DNA of 64,000 nucleotides from Streptomyces lomondensis (lineage in GTDB: Bacteria; Actinomycetota; Actinomycetes; Streptomycetales; Streptomycetaceae). The position numbers and the translations under genes are program-made. The stretch is taken from positions 248,001-312,000 of the forward strand of contig NZ_BMWC01000005.1 of assembly GCF_014651035.1 (NCBI RefSeq). Direction: 5' to 3'. The notes under the pieces were generated by a model. It did no database searches and was not told the origin of the DNA. It was given only the letters and a program-made list of their open reading frames with translations. This document shows, in pieces, positions 15,996 to 23,691 of the stretch. The number at the start of each line of letters is the position of its first letter. The stretch's first letter is position 1.

Positions 15996-17533
15996 GCCCG
16001 CTCGAGCTGGACGCGCCCATAGCCGGGCAGGGTGGGCAGGTTGCGCACCGCGGCACCGGCCAGGTCGATGCCGTCGGCCATGCCCCACAGCAGGTAGCCG
16101 GATGCGTCGTGCTCGATCTGCTGCAGCTCGTGCAGGACCTTGGCCCGCTCCGCCGCGTCCTTGGTGGCCATGGCCTTGCGGTAGGCGGCGTCGAACTCCT
16201 TGTTCTTCCAGCCGGCCTCGTTCTGCCCGGAGTCGGAGACCATGGTCTTGCTGGCGAAGAACACCACCGAGTCGTTGGTGCCCCAGTAGGTCGTGTAGAG
16301 GTCGCCCTTGAGCCAGGTCTTGTCCCAGAAGGTCGCCGACTCCTGCCGGACGACCTCGACCTTCACCCCGGCCTCGCGGACCTGGGAGGCGAACAGCGTC
16401 GCCGACTCGGCGAGTCCGGCGATGTCCTCCGTGGTCAGCAGCTGGTACGTCTTCGAGGTGTCGAAGCCGGCCTCCTTCAGCAGCTGCTTGGCCCTGGCCA
16501 GGTCGCGGGTGCGCTGCGGGACGTCCTTGGCGTAGGCGGGGTCGCCGGTGCCGAGGATGTCGTTGGCGACCGTGCCGTAGCCGGAGAGGACCTGCTTGAC
16601 CATGGCCTCGCGGTCCACGGCCAGCCGCAGCGCCTCCCGCACCTTCACGTCCGCGAACGGGCCGTCGGCGGTGCGCATGACGATCGGCATCGCCATGTCG
16701 TTGGGGCGGCGCACGACCTGGACGTCGCCGCGCTTCTCGGCCGTACGGGCCGCCACCGCGCCGACGTTGGAGGCGACGTCGATCTGCCCGGCCAGCAGGG
16801 CGTTGGCCATCGCCTGGGGGCTCTCGAAGATCTTGACCTCGATGGCGTCGAGGTGCACGTCGCCGCCGTACCAGTCGGCGTTGCGGACCAGGCGGGCGTT
16901 GCCGGAGCGGAACCAGTCGAGCTTGAAGGGGCCGGTGCCGGGCGCCTTGCCGAGGTCGGAGTCCTTGGTGTCCTTCTTCAGCACGAACGTCGTCAGCCGG
17001 GTCAGCTGGGGCAGTTCGGCGTTGGCGTAGTCGGAGACCAGGACGACGGTGTCCGTGCCCTCGGCCTTGATGTTCTCGGCCTTGATGCCGGGCAGCCGGG
17101 AGGCGCCGGAGGGGGTGTTCCGCAGTCGCTTCAGGGACCAGACGACGTCCTCGGCGGTGACCGGGGTGCCGTCGTGGAACGTCGCGCCCTTCGCGAGGGT
17201 GAAGCGCCAGGTCTTCAGGTCGTCCGATGCCTGCCAGCTCGCGGCGAGGCGGGGGACGGTGTTGGGCTTGGCGCCCGGGACGGTCAGGGTGTCGTGCACC
17301 AGCGAGATGATCAGGTAGTCGCTCTCGTTGGCCTGCGTGCCGTGCGGGTCGCGGGTGATGGCCGAGGCGCGGCCCAGGGCGCCGACCCGGAGCGTGCCCC
17401 CGCGGCGCGGCTTCTCGCCCTTGCCCGCCGGCGACTTCGCCGAGGTCTCGTCACCGCTGCCGCAGGCGGCGAGGAGCGCGGACGCGCCTATCGCACCGCC
17501 GGCCCACAGCACTTGGCGTCTGTTCACGTTCAC
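15980..17533 (-). CDS. Family-5 ABC substrate-binding lipoprotein (Dpp/Nik/Cnt type)
   Basis: A 517-residue binding protein of the SBP_bac_5 family. It begins MNVNRRQVLWAGGAIGASA and has the lipobox LAAC near residue 24; the RRQVLWAGG start resembles a twin-arginine-like signal. Family landmarks include PRLAASWQASDDLKTWRFTL, GATFHDGTPVTAEDVVWSL and FADVKVREALRLAVDRE. Family-5 proteins bind peptides, nickel-histidine or opine-type metallophores such as staphylopine. First gene of the importer operon; the promoter region upstream carries a 19-base iron box overlapping a candidate -10. Iron control plus the divergent diaminopropionate operon argues for a metal-chelate substrate rather than a peptide; that is inference. 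Confidence 0.9.
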   Translation of the reverse strand: MNVNRRQVLWAGGAIGASALLAACGSGDETSAKSPAGKGEKPRRGGTLRVGALGRASAITRDPHGTQANESDYLIISLVHDTLTVPGAKPNTVPRLAASWQASDDLKTWRFTLAKGATFHDGTPVTAEDVVWSLKRLRNTPSGASRLPGIKAENIKAEGTDTVVLVSDYANAELPQLTRLTTFVLKKDTKDSDLGKAPGTGPFKLDWFRSGNARLVRNADWYGGDVHLDAIEVKIFESPQAMANALLAGQIDVASNVGAVAARTAEKRGDVQVVRRPNDMAMPIVMRTADGPFADVKVREALRLAVDREAMVKQVLSGYGTVANDILGTGDPAYAKDVPQRTRDLARAKQLLKEAGFDTSKTYQLLTTEDIAGLAESATLFASQVREAGVKVEVVRQESATFWDKTWLKGDLYTTYWGTNDSVVFFASKTMVSDSGQNEAGWKNKEFDAAYRKAMATKDAAERAKVLHELQQIEHDASGYLLWGMADGIDLAGAAVRNLPTLPGYGRVQLERAWLAR

Positions 17534-17567
17534 TACGACCTCTTTCAGCCACGCGGGAGCACATTGC

Positions 17568-17586
17568 TTAGGCGTGCCTACCCTAA
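17568..17586 (-). promoter_or_regulatory. Iron box upstream of the importer operon
   Basis: TTAGGCGTGCCTACCCTAA at 17568-17586 matches the DmdR/IdeR operator consensus (TTAGGTTAGGCTCACCTAA) at the outer TTAGG..CCTAA arms. On the minus strand a candidate promoter reads TTGCGC, 18 bases, TAGGCA, with the -10 inside the box, so iron-loaded repressor would block it. 35 bases separate the box from the binding-protein start codon. Confidence 0.8.
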
Positions 17587-17701
17587 GAAGATCCCTCAGC
17601 GCAATGCCTGGACGTTCCCTGCGGGAGCGTCAAAGGGCGCACAGGCGCACGCATCACCCCTCTTGCTGCAAGGAATTCGCAACAGGAGCCTATCGCTCTG
17701 G

Positions 17702-17736
17702 TCAGGATTGCCTTACCTAAATTCGCCTGTTAGGTT
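17702..17736 (+). promoter_or_regulatory. Second iron box and promoter of the biosynthetic operon
   Basis: TCAGGATTGCCTTACCTAA at 17702-17720 read on the minus strand begins TTAGGTAAGGC, a strong left half with a degenerate right half of the DmdR/IdeR operator. It overlaps a promoter -35 TTGCCT (17708-17713), 17-base spacer, -10 TAGGTT (17731-17736). The transcript would start near 17743, giving about 95 bases of leader before the oxygenase ATG at 17838. The whole 17534-17837 gap holds only these regulatory elements; I see no gene in it. Confidence 0.7.
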
Positions 17737-17837
17737 TCGCAGCGATCACCGGCCGTCCCACAGGCAACACACAGGGTCGGCACTCCGAGCTCCATCCGCC
17801 CCGCACTCGCGCCCGCCCCGAAACGGATGTCTGCGCC

Positions 17838-18827
17838 ATGCCCACGGGAGCCGCACCCCTACGCCAGTTCGCCCCGCACGACGTCGACGAGCTGACCGAC
17901 ATCGCCCACAAGATCCTTGCCGAGTCCGGCAGTTCGGCCGCACGCCCTGAGCTGCTCCGCCGGGTCGCGACCGCCGCGTCCCGCCTTGACGAAACGATCC
18001 TGCACACCTGCCGCCCGGTCGACACGGACGACGGCCTGTACGTCCTGCGCGGACTGCCCGTCGACGACGCGGGCATCGGCCCCACGCCCTCCGGCTGGGA
18101 CACCGCCGGCGACCGTGCCGCCGCCTGGGACGTGCTCCTGCTGCTGCTCGCCGCGGCCATGGGCCACCCGATCGCCTGGGAGGGACAGCAGGAGGGCCGG
18201 TTCGTGCACAACATCGTGCCCGCGCCCGGCCACGAGCAGGAGCAGACGGGTGCGAGCAGCACCGTGCTGCTCAGCCCGCACACCGAGGACGCCTTCCACC
18301 CCGGCCGCGCCCATCTGCTGCTGCTCGCCTGCATGCGCAACCACGACGCCGTCGCCACCACCGCCGCCAGCATCCGCAAGGTCCGCCTCGCCGCGGACGA
18401 CCTCGCGCTGCTGTCCCGCCCGGTCCTGCCGATCCTCCCGGACGACGCCTACGCCGAGGCGCGCACCTTCGCCGGAGAGCCTCCGAAGGTCCCGGTCCTG
18501 TGGCAGACCCAGGCCGGTCCCACCCTGCGCTACGACCCCGCCTACACCCCGCTCGACGAGGCACCGGCCGACTACCGCGCCGCCTACGACCGGCTGACCG
18601 CCGAGTTGGAACGCGTCTCGGTCGCCGTCGCTTTGGAGCCCGGTGACGTCCTGGTCGTCGACAACGACCTGGTCGTGCACGGCCGGGTGCCGTTCAAGGC
18701 CCGCTACGACGGCACCGACCGCTGGCTCAAGCGCGCCTCGGTGCGCGTGCCCGGCCGCCGCAGCCGTCCCCTTGCCGAGGCGGACGAGCACGGGTACGGG
18801 CAGGCCGCGCTGGTGGCCCACATCTGA
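17838..18827 (+). CDS. Fe(II)/2-oxoglutarate-dependent oxygenase (TauD/clavaminate-synthase-like)
   Basis: A 329-residue jelly-roll oxygenase of the clavaminate synthase/amino-acid hydroxylase type. The metal ligands are probably the HTE triad start (LLSPHTEDAFHPGRA near residue 155) and the distal His in VVDNDLVVHGR (near 280), with Arg binding 2-oxoglutarate shortly after (RWLKRASVRV). HxE rather than HxD is seen in VioC-like arginine hydroxylases. It would hydroxylate an amino acid or its derivative. First gene of the iron-boxed operon, 52 bases before the dehydrogenase gene. Confidence 0.85.
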   Translation: MPTGAAPLRQFAPHDVDELTDIAHKILAESGSSAARPELLRRVATAASRLDETILHTCRPVDTDDGLYVLRGLPVDDAGIGPTPSGWDTAGDRAAAWDVLLLLLAAAMGHPIAWEGQQEGRFVHNIVPAPGHEQEQTGASSTVLLSPHTEDAFHPGRAHLLLLACMRNHDAVATTAASIRKVRLAADDLALLSRPVLPILPDDAYAEARTFAGEPPKVPVLWQTQAGPTLRYDPAYTPLDEAPADYRAAYDRLTAELERVSVAVALEPGDVLVVDNDLVVHGRVPFKARYDGTDRWLKRASVRVPGRRSRPLAEADEHGYGQAALVAHI

Positions 18828-18879
18828 TCCGCCGCGGGGGCGAGCCGGCCCCCACCCACCCGCACTCGAAGGGAACGCC

Positions 18880-19869
18880 GTGACCGCGGACGACAGGACC
18901 CTGCGCATTCTCAGCACCAGCGACATCGCCGGCATCGAGATATCCCTCGCGGACGTCGTCGACGTCGTCGAGCAGGCCTACCGCACGCTCGCCGACGGCA
19001 GGTCGGCCAACCCCCGCAAGCTCACCGTCAAACCGGAGGACGGCCACTCCGTCTCGTACGCCATGCTCGGCCGGGACGGGGTCCGCGAGGTCGTCGCGAT
19101 CAAGACCTCGTACAAGCACGGCCTGGACCGGCCGCGCGACGCGCAGCACTACTACACGACGCTCACGATCTACGACGACGTCACCGGACTGCCGGTCGCG
19201 ATGATGGACTGCGGCCGGATCGGCTCCCTGCGCACCCCCGCGGTGTCGGCGCTGCTGGCCCGGGAGTGCGCGCGGCCCGGCGCCCGCAGCGCGCTCGTCA
19301 TCGGCACCGGCACCCAGGGCCGGCTGGCGCTGCCCTTCCTGCTCACCACGCTGCCGGACCTGGACCGGCTCATGGTGTACGGCACCCACCCGGACGGCCT
19401 CGCCGCGGTACGGGATCAGCTCCACCACCACTTCCCGGAGCGGGAGGTGGAGGTCGTGGACGACGTACGGGCCGCCGCCGCGGACGCCGACGTGGTGGTC
19501 GCCACGGCCGGCCAGCACACGCCCGCCGCCGTCGAGGCGTCCGATCTGAAGCCGGGCGCGCTGTCGATCCTGGTCGGCCACGGCATCGCCCCGTCGACCC
19601 TGCACGAGGCGGACCGGGTGGTCGCGACCAGCGAGGCGCAGATGAAGGTCACCGGCACCGACATGGCCGACGCGGACGGCGGCTTCCCGCCGGTGGACGC
19701 GGAGTTCCCCGAGGTCGTGGCGGGCCGGGCCGGGGGCCGGAGCTCCGCCGACGAGCGGATCTTCGCCTACAACAGCGGTCTGGTCGTCACCGACATCGCG
19801 CTCGGGCACCGCTTCGCGCAGCTGGCCATCGAACAGGGCCGGGGAACGCGGGTGTCGCTGTGGCAGTGA
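18880..19869 (+). CDS. Ornithine cyclodeaminase-fold dehydrogenase, SbnB-like
   Basis: A 329-residue member of the ornithine cyclodeaminase/mu-crystallin family. NAD-binding loop VIGTGTQGR near residue 145, conserved Lys in VVAIKTSYKHG near 73, and DxADxDGG (DMADADGGFPP) near 265. Its neighbour is an SbnA-like synthase. In staphyloferrin B synthesis SbnB oxidises N-(1-amino-1-carboxy-2-ethyl)-glutamate, made by SbnA, to L-2,3-diaminopropionate and 2-oxoglutarate; that is the reaction inferred here. GTG at 18880 has GAAGGGA upstream. Its stop overlaps the next start as GTGA. Confidence 0.88.
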   Translation: MTADDRTLRILSTSDIAGIEISLADVVDVVEQAYRTLADGRSANPRKLTVKPEDGHSVSYAMLGRDGVREVVAIKTSYKHGLDRPRDAQHYYTTLTIYDDVTGLPVAMMDCGRIGSLRTPAVSALLARECARPGARSALVIGTGTQGRLALPFLLTTLPDLDRLMVYGTHPDGLAAVRDQLHHHFPEREVEVVDDVRAAAADADVVVATAGQHTPAAVEASDLKPGALSILVGHGIAPSTLHEADRVVATSEAQMKVTGTDMADADGGFPPVDAEFPEVVAGRAGGRSSADERIFAYNSGLVVTDIALGHRFAQLAIEQGRGTRVSLWQ

Positions 19870-21215
19870 CCCGCACGTCCGCCGCGCCGCCGCTGCCCGC
19901 CCACCCGGATCCGGAGCTCGACGCGACCCTGGGCGGCGGACTGCCGCAGGAGCTGTCGTACGCGCTCGGCGGCCCCTTCCACCTCCTGCTGCCCGACCGC
20001 TTCGACGCCAACCTGGCCGCTTTCTCCGAGGTGTTGAGCGAGGCCGGCGTCGAAGGCCGTGTGTACTACGCCAAGAAGGCCAACAAGGCCGCCGTCTGGA
20101 TGGACCGCTGCGCGCTGTCCGGGGCGGGCGTGGACGTGGCCGCCGCCGGTGAACTTCAGGACGCGCTCGGCCACGGCGTGCGCGGCGAGAACGTCGTGGT
20201 CACCGGGCCCGCCAAGGCCGAGGGCCTGCTGCGGGTCGCTGTCCTTCAGGGCTGCCTGATCGCCGTGGACGCGCTCGACGAGCTGGAGCACGTGATCGCC
20301 CTGGCGCGGACGACCGCGCGCCCGGCCCGGGTGCTGCTGCGGCGCCTGCCGCCCGCCCAGCCGCACAGCCGCTTCGGCCTCGACGACGGGCAGCTGGAGT
20401 CGGCCCTCGCCCGGTGCGCGGAGGCCGGGGAGGCCGTGGTGATGGAGGGCTTCTCCTTCCATCTGTCCGGCTACGACACCGAGCAGCGCGCGCAGTCGGC
20501 GGGCGAACTCGTCGACCTGTGCCTGAAGGCACGGGTGCGGGGGCTGCGCGCGGACCGGATCAGCATCGGCGGCGGATTCGCCGTCGACTACACCGACGCC
20601 GGGCACTGGGCGCGCTTCCTGCGGGAGCAGCGGCCCGAGCAGTACCACGCGGGCAAGTCCTTCGCCCCGGCGGACTTCTACCCGTACCACTCCCCCGTGG
20701 CGGGCGCCGGCGCGCTGCGGGCCGTCCTGGAGGCGCACGACCTCGCCGGACGGCTGCGCACGGCCGGGGTGCGGCTCCTGCTGGAGCCGGGCCGGGCGCT
20801 GCTGGACCGCGCGGGGTGCACGGTGTTCCGCGTCCAGGGCGTCAAGGACCGGCCCTCCGGCTACGGCATCGTCACCGTCGACGGCAGCAGCCTCAGCCTG
20901 TCCGAGCAGTGGTTCAACAGCGAGTACCTGCCGGATCCGGTGCTGCTGCCCGCGCGGCCGGACGGCGGCGCCGAGCCGTACGCGGCCTGCGTCGGCGGCG
21001 CCACCTGCCTGGAGTCCGACATGCTCACCTGGCGCAAGGTGCTGCTGCCCGCCCGCCCGGCCCCCGGCGACCTGCTCGTCTACCCCAACACCGCCGGATA
21101 CCAGATGGACTCCAACGAGTCCCCCTTCCACGAACTGCCGCTCCCCCCGAAGGTCGTCGTCGACACCGACGGCGGCGGCACCCGCTGGCGGCTCGACCGC
21201 CACCCCCTCGCCTGA
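19866..21215 (+). CDS. PLP-dependent fold-III decarboxylase, SbnH/DAP-decarboxylase-like
   Basis: A 449-residue decarboxylase of the ornithine/diaminopimelate family. PLP Lys in YYAKKANKAAVW near residue 63, phosphate loop SIGGGFAVDY, EPGRALLDRAG near 305, and catalytic Cys in GGATCLESDML near 380. In staphyloferrin B pathways SbnH decarboxylates a citryl-diaminopropionate intermediate; here it could remove CO2 from a diaminopropionate conjugate or from the free amino acid. GTG at 19866 overlaps the dehydrogenase stop; GTG at 19860 is an in-frame alternative. Confidence 0.88.
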   Translation: MTRTSAAPPLPAHPDPELDATLGGGLPQELSYALGGPFHLLLPDRFDANLAAFSEVLSEAGVEGRVYYAKKANKAAVWMDRCALSGAGVDVAAAGELQDALGHGVRGENVVVTGPAKAEGLLRVAVLQGCLIAVDALDELEHVIALARTTARPARVLLRRLPPAQPHSRFGLDDGQLESALARCAEAGEAVVMEGFSFHLSGYDTEQRAQSAGELVDLCLKARVRGLRADRISIGGGFAVDYTDAGHWARFLREQRPEQYHAGKSFAPADFYPYHSPVAGAGALRAVLEAHDLAGRLRTAGVRLLLEPGRALLDRAGCTVFRVQGVKDRPSGYGIVTVDGSSLSLSEQWFNSEYLPDPVLLPARPDGGAEPYAACVGGATCLESDMLTWRKVLLPARPAPGDLLVYPNTAGYQMDSNESPFHELPLPPKVVVDTDGGGTRWRLDRHPLA

Positions 21216-21241
21216 CTCCCCACTCCCCCTGGAGCCATCCG

Positions 21242-22270
21242 ATGGACAAGACGCTCACGCGTCCCGCCGTGGTCAGTCGCGTCTCCGACCTCATAGGCCA
21301 CACGCCCCTGTTCGAGCTGTGCCGCACCGAGACGGGCAGCCGGCTGCTGCTGAAACTGGAGCAGTTCAACCCGACCGGCACCGCGAAGATCCGCATGGCC
21401 CGGCAGATGGTCCTGGACGCCGAGGAGCGGGGCGCGCTGCCCCCGGGCGGCCGGATCGTCGAGTCGACCTCCGGCAACACCGGGCTCGGCCTCGCCGTCA
21501 TCGCCGCCGAGCGCGGCTACACCTTCACCGCGGTCGTCGACCACCACGCCTGCGCCGACAAGCTGCGCGGCATGAAGGCGCTGGGCGCCGAGCTCGTCTA
21601 CGTCGCCGAGGAGGGCGACGAGGAGCTGGCGACCGCCGCCCGCGAGGAGTTCGCCGAGAAGCTGGCGGCCGAGGACGACACCGCCTTCTTCACCGAGCAG
21701 CACAACAACCCCGCCAACGCGGTCGGTTACCACGCCGTGGCCCATGAGCTCGACGCCGCCCTGGAGGGCCGCGTCGACGTCCTGGTCGGTGCCGTCGGCA
21801 CCGGCGGGGGGCTGTGCGGGACCGGGCGGGAGCTGCGGAAGACCGTGCCGGACGTGCGGATCGTGGGCGTCGAGCCGAAGGGGTCCATCGCCTTCGGCGG
21901 GCCCGCGCACGACTACTACCAGTCCGGCACCGGCACCCCCGAGGGCGCCACGATCGGCCTGCTCGTCGACTTCGACCTGATCGACGAGGGCGTGAAGGTC
22001 GGTGACGTGGAGGCGTTCGCCACCGCCCGGGTGGTCGCCCGCCGCACCGGGCTGCTGATCGGCGGCTCGGCGGGCGGGGTCGTGTACGAGGCGCTGACCC
22101 GCGTGTCGGCGCTGCCGCCGGGCACGACTATGGTCGCCCTGGTCAACGACGGAGGCGAGAAGTACATGGACACCGTCTTCGACGACGACTGGATGAACGC
22201 GCGCAACCTCATCGACCCGGCCGTCGAGCGTGAGGTCGACGAGCTGCTGACCAAACTCCGCGAGAACTGA
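21242..22270 (+). CDS. Cysteine-synthase-fold enzyme, SbnA-like
   Basis: A 342-residue PLP enzyme of the cysteine synthase/cystathionine beta-synthase family. PLP Lys lies in NPTGTAKIRMA near residue 48, substrate loop STSGNTGLGLA near 75, phosphate loop GTGGGLCGTG near 185. With an SbnB-like gene in the same operon, the best assignment is the SbnA reaction: O-phosphoserine plus glutamate to the amino-acid adduct that SbnB converts to diaminopropionate. A plain cysteine synthase is the alternative but would not explain the operon. Preceded by TGGAG before ATG at 21242. Confidence 0.86.
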   Translation: MDKTLTRPAVVSRVSDLIGHTPLFELCRTETGSRLLLKLEQFNPTGTAKIRMARQMVLDAEERGALPPGGRIVESTSGNTGLGLAVIAAERGYTFTAVVDHHACADKLRGMKALGAELVYVAEEGDEELATAAREEFAEKLAAEDDTAFFTEQHNNPANAVGYHAVAHELDAALEGRVDVLVGAVGTGGGLCGTGRELRKTVPDVRIVGVEPKGSIAFGGPAHDYYQSGTGTPEGATIGLLVDFDLIDEGVKVGDVEAFATARVVARRTGLLIGGSAGGVVYEALTRVSALPPGTTMVALVNDGGEKYMDTVFDDDWMNARNLIDPAVEREVDELLTKLREN

Positions 22271-22284
22271 CGAGACCCCCTCAG

Positions 22285-23691
22285 ATGCCGACACCGCTCA
22301 CCACCCTGCTCCGGGACAGCCGGGCCCTTGCGACCCTGGCCGTACCGCTCGCCCTGACCCAGCTCGCCCAGGTCGCCCTCACCACCACCGACACGGTGAT
22401 GATGGGCCTGATGGGCGCCGAGGCACTGGCCGGCGGCGGCCTGGCGATGGTCGTCTTCAACCAGCTGCGGACCATGGGCGTCGGCCTGGTCACCGCGGTC
22501 GGCAACCAGGTCTCCGCGGCCTCCGCCCGCGACGACGACGAGGAGGAGCTGACCGAGGCGGCCGCCGAGGAGGTCCGGGACCTGGTCCGCGCCGCGCTGG
22601 CGCTGGCCACCCTGGCCGGGGTCGCCGGCGCCCTGGTCATCCTGCTGATCGGGCGCGCCCTGGCCTACCTCGGTCAGGACCCCGAGGTCGTGGACACGGC
22701 CTGGCCGCTGCTGCTCGCCCTCGCCCCCGGCCTCGTCCCCTGCCTGTGGTTCCAGGCGATACGCCAGTTCACCGTGGGCATGCGCCGCCCGCAGGCACTG
22801 CTGCAGATCACGATCGCGTCGGTCGCCGTCAACGCGGCCCTCAACTGGGTCTTCATCCACGGCACCTGGGGCCTGCCCAAGCTGGGCCTGCCCGGCATCG
22901 GACTCGCCACCTCGCTGGTGTACGCGCTGACCTGTGTGGCCCTGTACGCCTCCGCGCGCCGCGACCCGCGGCTCGCCCCGCTCCTCGACGTCCGGTTCTG
23001 GAAGGCCCGCCCGGCCACCCTGCGCCGACTGACCGGCCTGGGCGTGCCCATCGCCGCCACCTACGGCTCCGAGGCGGGCTTCTTCTCCGTCGTCGCCCTG
23101 CTGATCGGCACGTTCGGCAGTGCGGCGCTGGCCGCGCACACCGCCGTCAACCAGCTCATCTACATCGTGTTCCAGGTCGCGGTCGGACTGTCCCACGCCG
23201 CGTCCCTCAACGTCAGCAGGGAACTCGCCCTGGACCGGATCGCCGCCGCGCGGCGCATCAAGAACACCGCGCTGGCGTGCGCCGCGGCCGTGATGGCCGT
23301 GGTCGGGGTCGTCTACCTGACCGTGCCCGGCCTGGTACTGCGCCCGTTCATCGACCCGTCGGCGGCCGAGGGGCACACGGCGACGGATATCGCCACCGGC
23401 CTGCTGCTGGTCGCCGCCGTGCTCCAGTTCTTCGACTGCGCGCAGAACATCGGTGTCGGTCTGCTGCGCGGCCTCGACGACACGAAGAGCGGCTTCCGGA
23501 TCACGCTCGTCGGCTACTGGCTGATCGGGCTGCCCGCCGCCTGGCTCCTCGGGCACCTCGCCGGCCTGGAGACCCTGGGCGTCTGGCTCGGCCTGCTCAC
23601 CGGCCTCGCCGCGACCGCCCTGCTCCTGCTGCGCCGTTACGGCCGGGCGCTGTCCCTGCGGGCGGCGGACCGGCCGGCGGCCGTGGCCTGA
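22285..23691 (+). CDS. MATE-family efflux transporter
   Basis: A 468-residue MATE exporter with twelve hydrophobic segments and internal two-fold symmetry; landmarks include PLALTQLAQVALTTTDTVMMG and GLVPCLWFQAIRQFTVGMRRPQ. It starts 14 bases after the synthase stop and ends the iron-boxed operon, so its likely cargo is the finished diaminopropionate-derived product. The last 55 bases overlap, on the opposite strand, the end of the beta-galactosidase gene, with no terminator visible between them. Confidence 0.9.
   Translation: MPTPLTTLLRDSRALATLAVPLALTQLAQVALTTTDTVMMGLMGAEALAGGGLAMVVFNQLRTMGVGLVTAVGNQVSAASARDDDEEELTEAAAEEVRDLVRAALALATLAGVAGALVILLIGRALAYLGQDPEVVDTAWPLLLALAPGLVPCLWFQAIRQFTVGMRRPQALLQITIASVAVNAALNWVFIHGTWGLPKLGLPGIGLATSLVYALTCVALYASARRDPRLAPLLDVRFWKARPATLRRLTGLGVPIAATYGSEAGFFSVVALLIGTFGSAALAAHTAVNQLIYIVFQVAVGLSHAASLNVSRELALDRIAAARRIKNTALACAAAVMAVVGVVYLTVPGLVLRPFIDPSAAEGHTATDIATGLLLVAAVLQFFDCAQNIGVGLLRGLDDTKSGFRITLVGYWLIGLPAAWLLGHLAGLETLGVWLGLLTGLAATALLLLRRYGRALSLRAADRPAAVA

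Noticed and set aside
14998..16088. Longer N-terminal extension of the DppB-like permease
   Set aside because: The extension lies inside the binding-protein gene in another frame, reads as Arg/Pro-rich noise, and ATG at 15995 gives the normal family N terminus.
17731..17749. Third iron box starting TTAGGTTTCGC
   Set aside because: Only the left half matches; it is explained as the promoter -10 TAGGTT.
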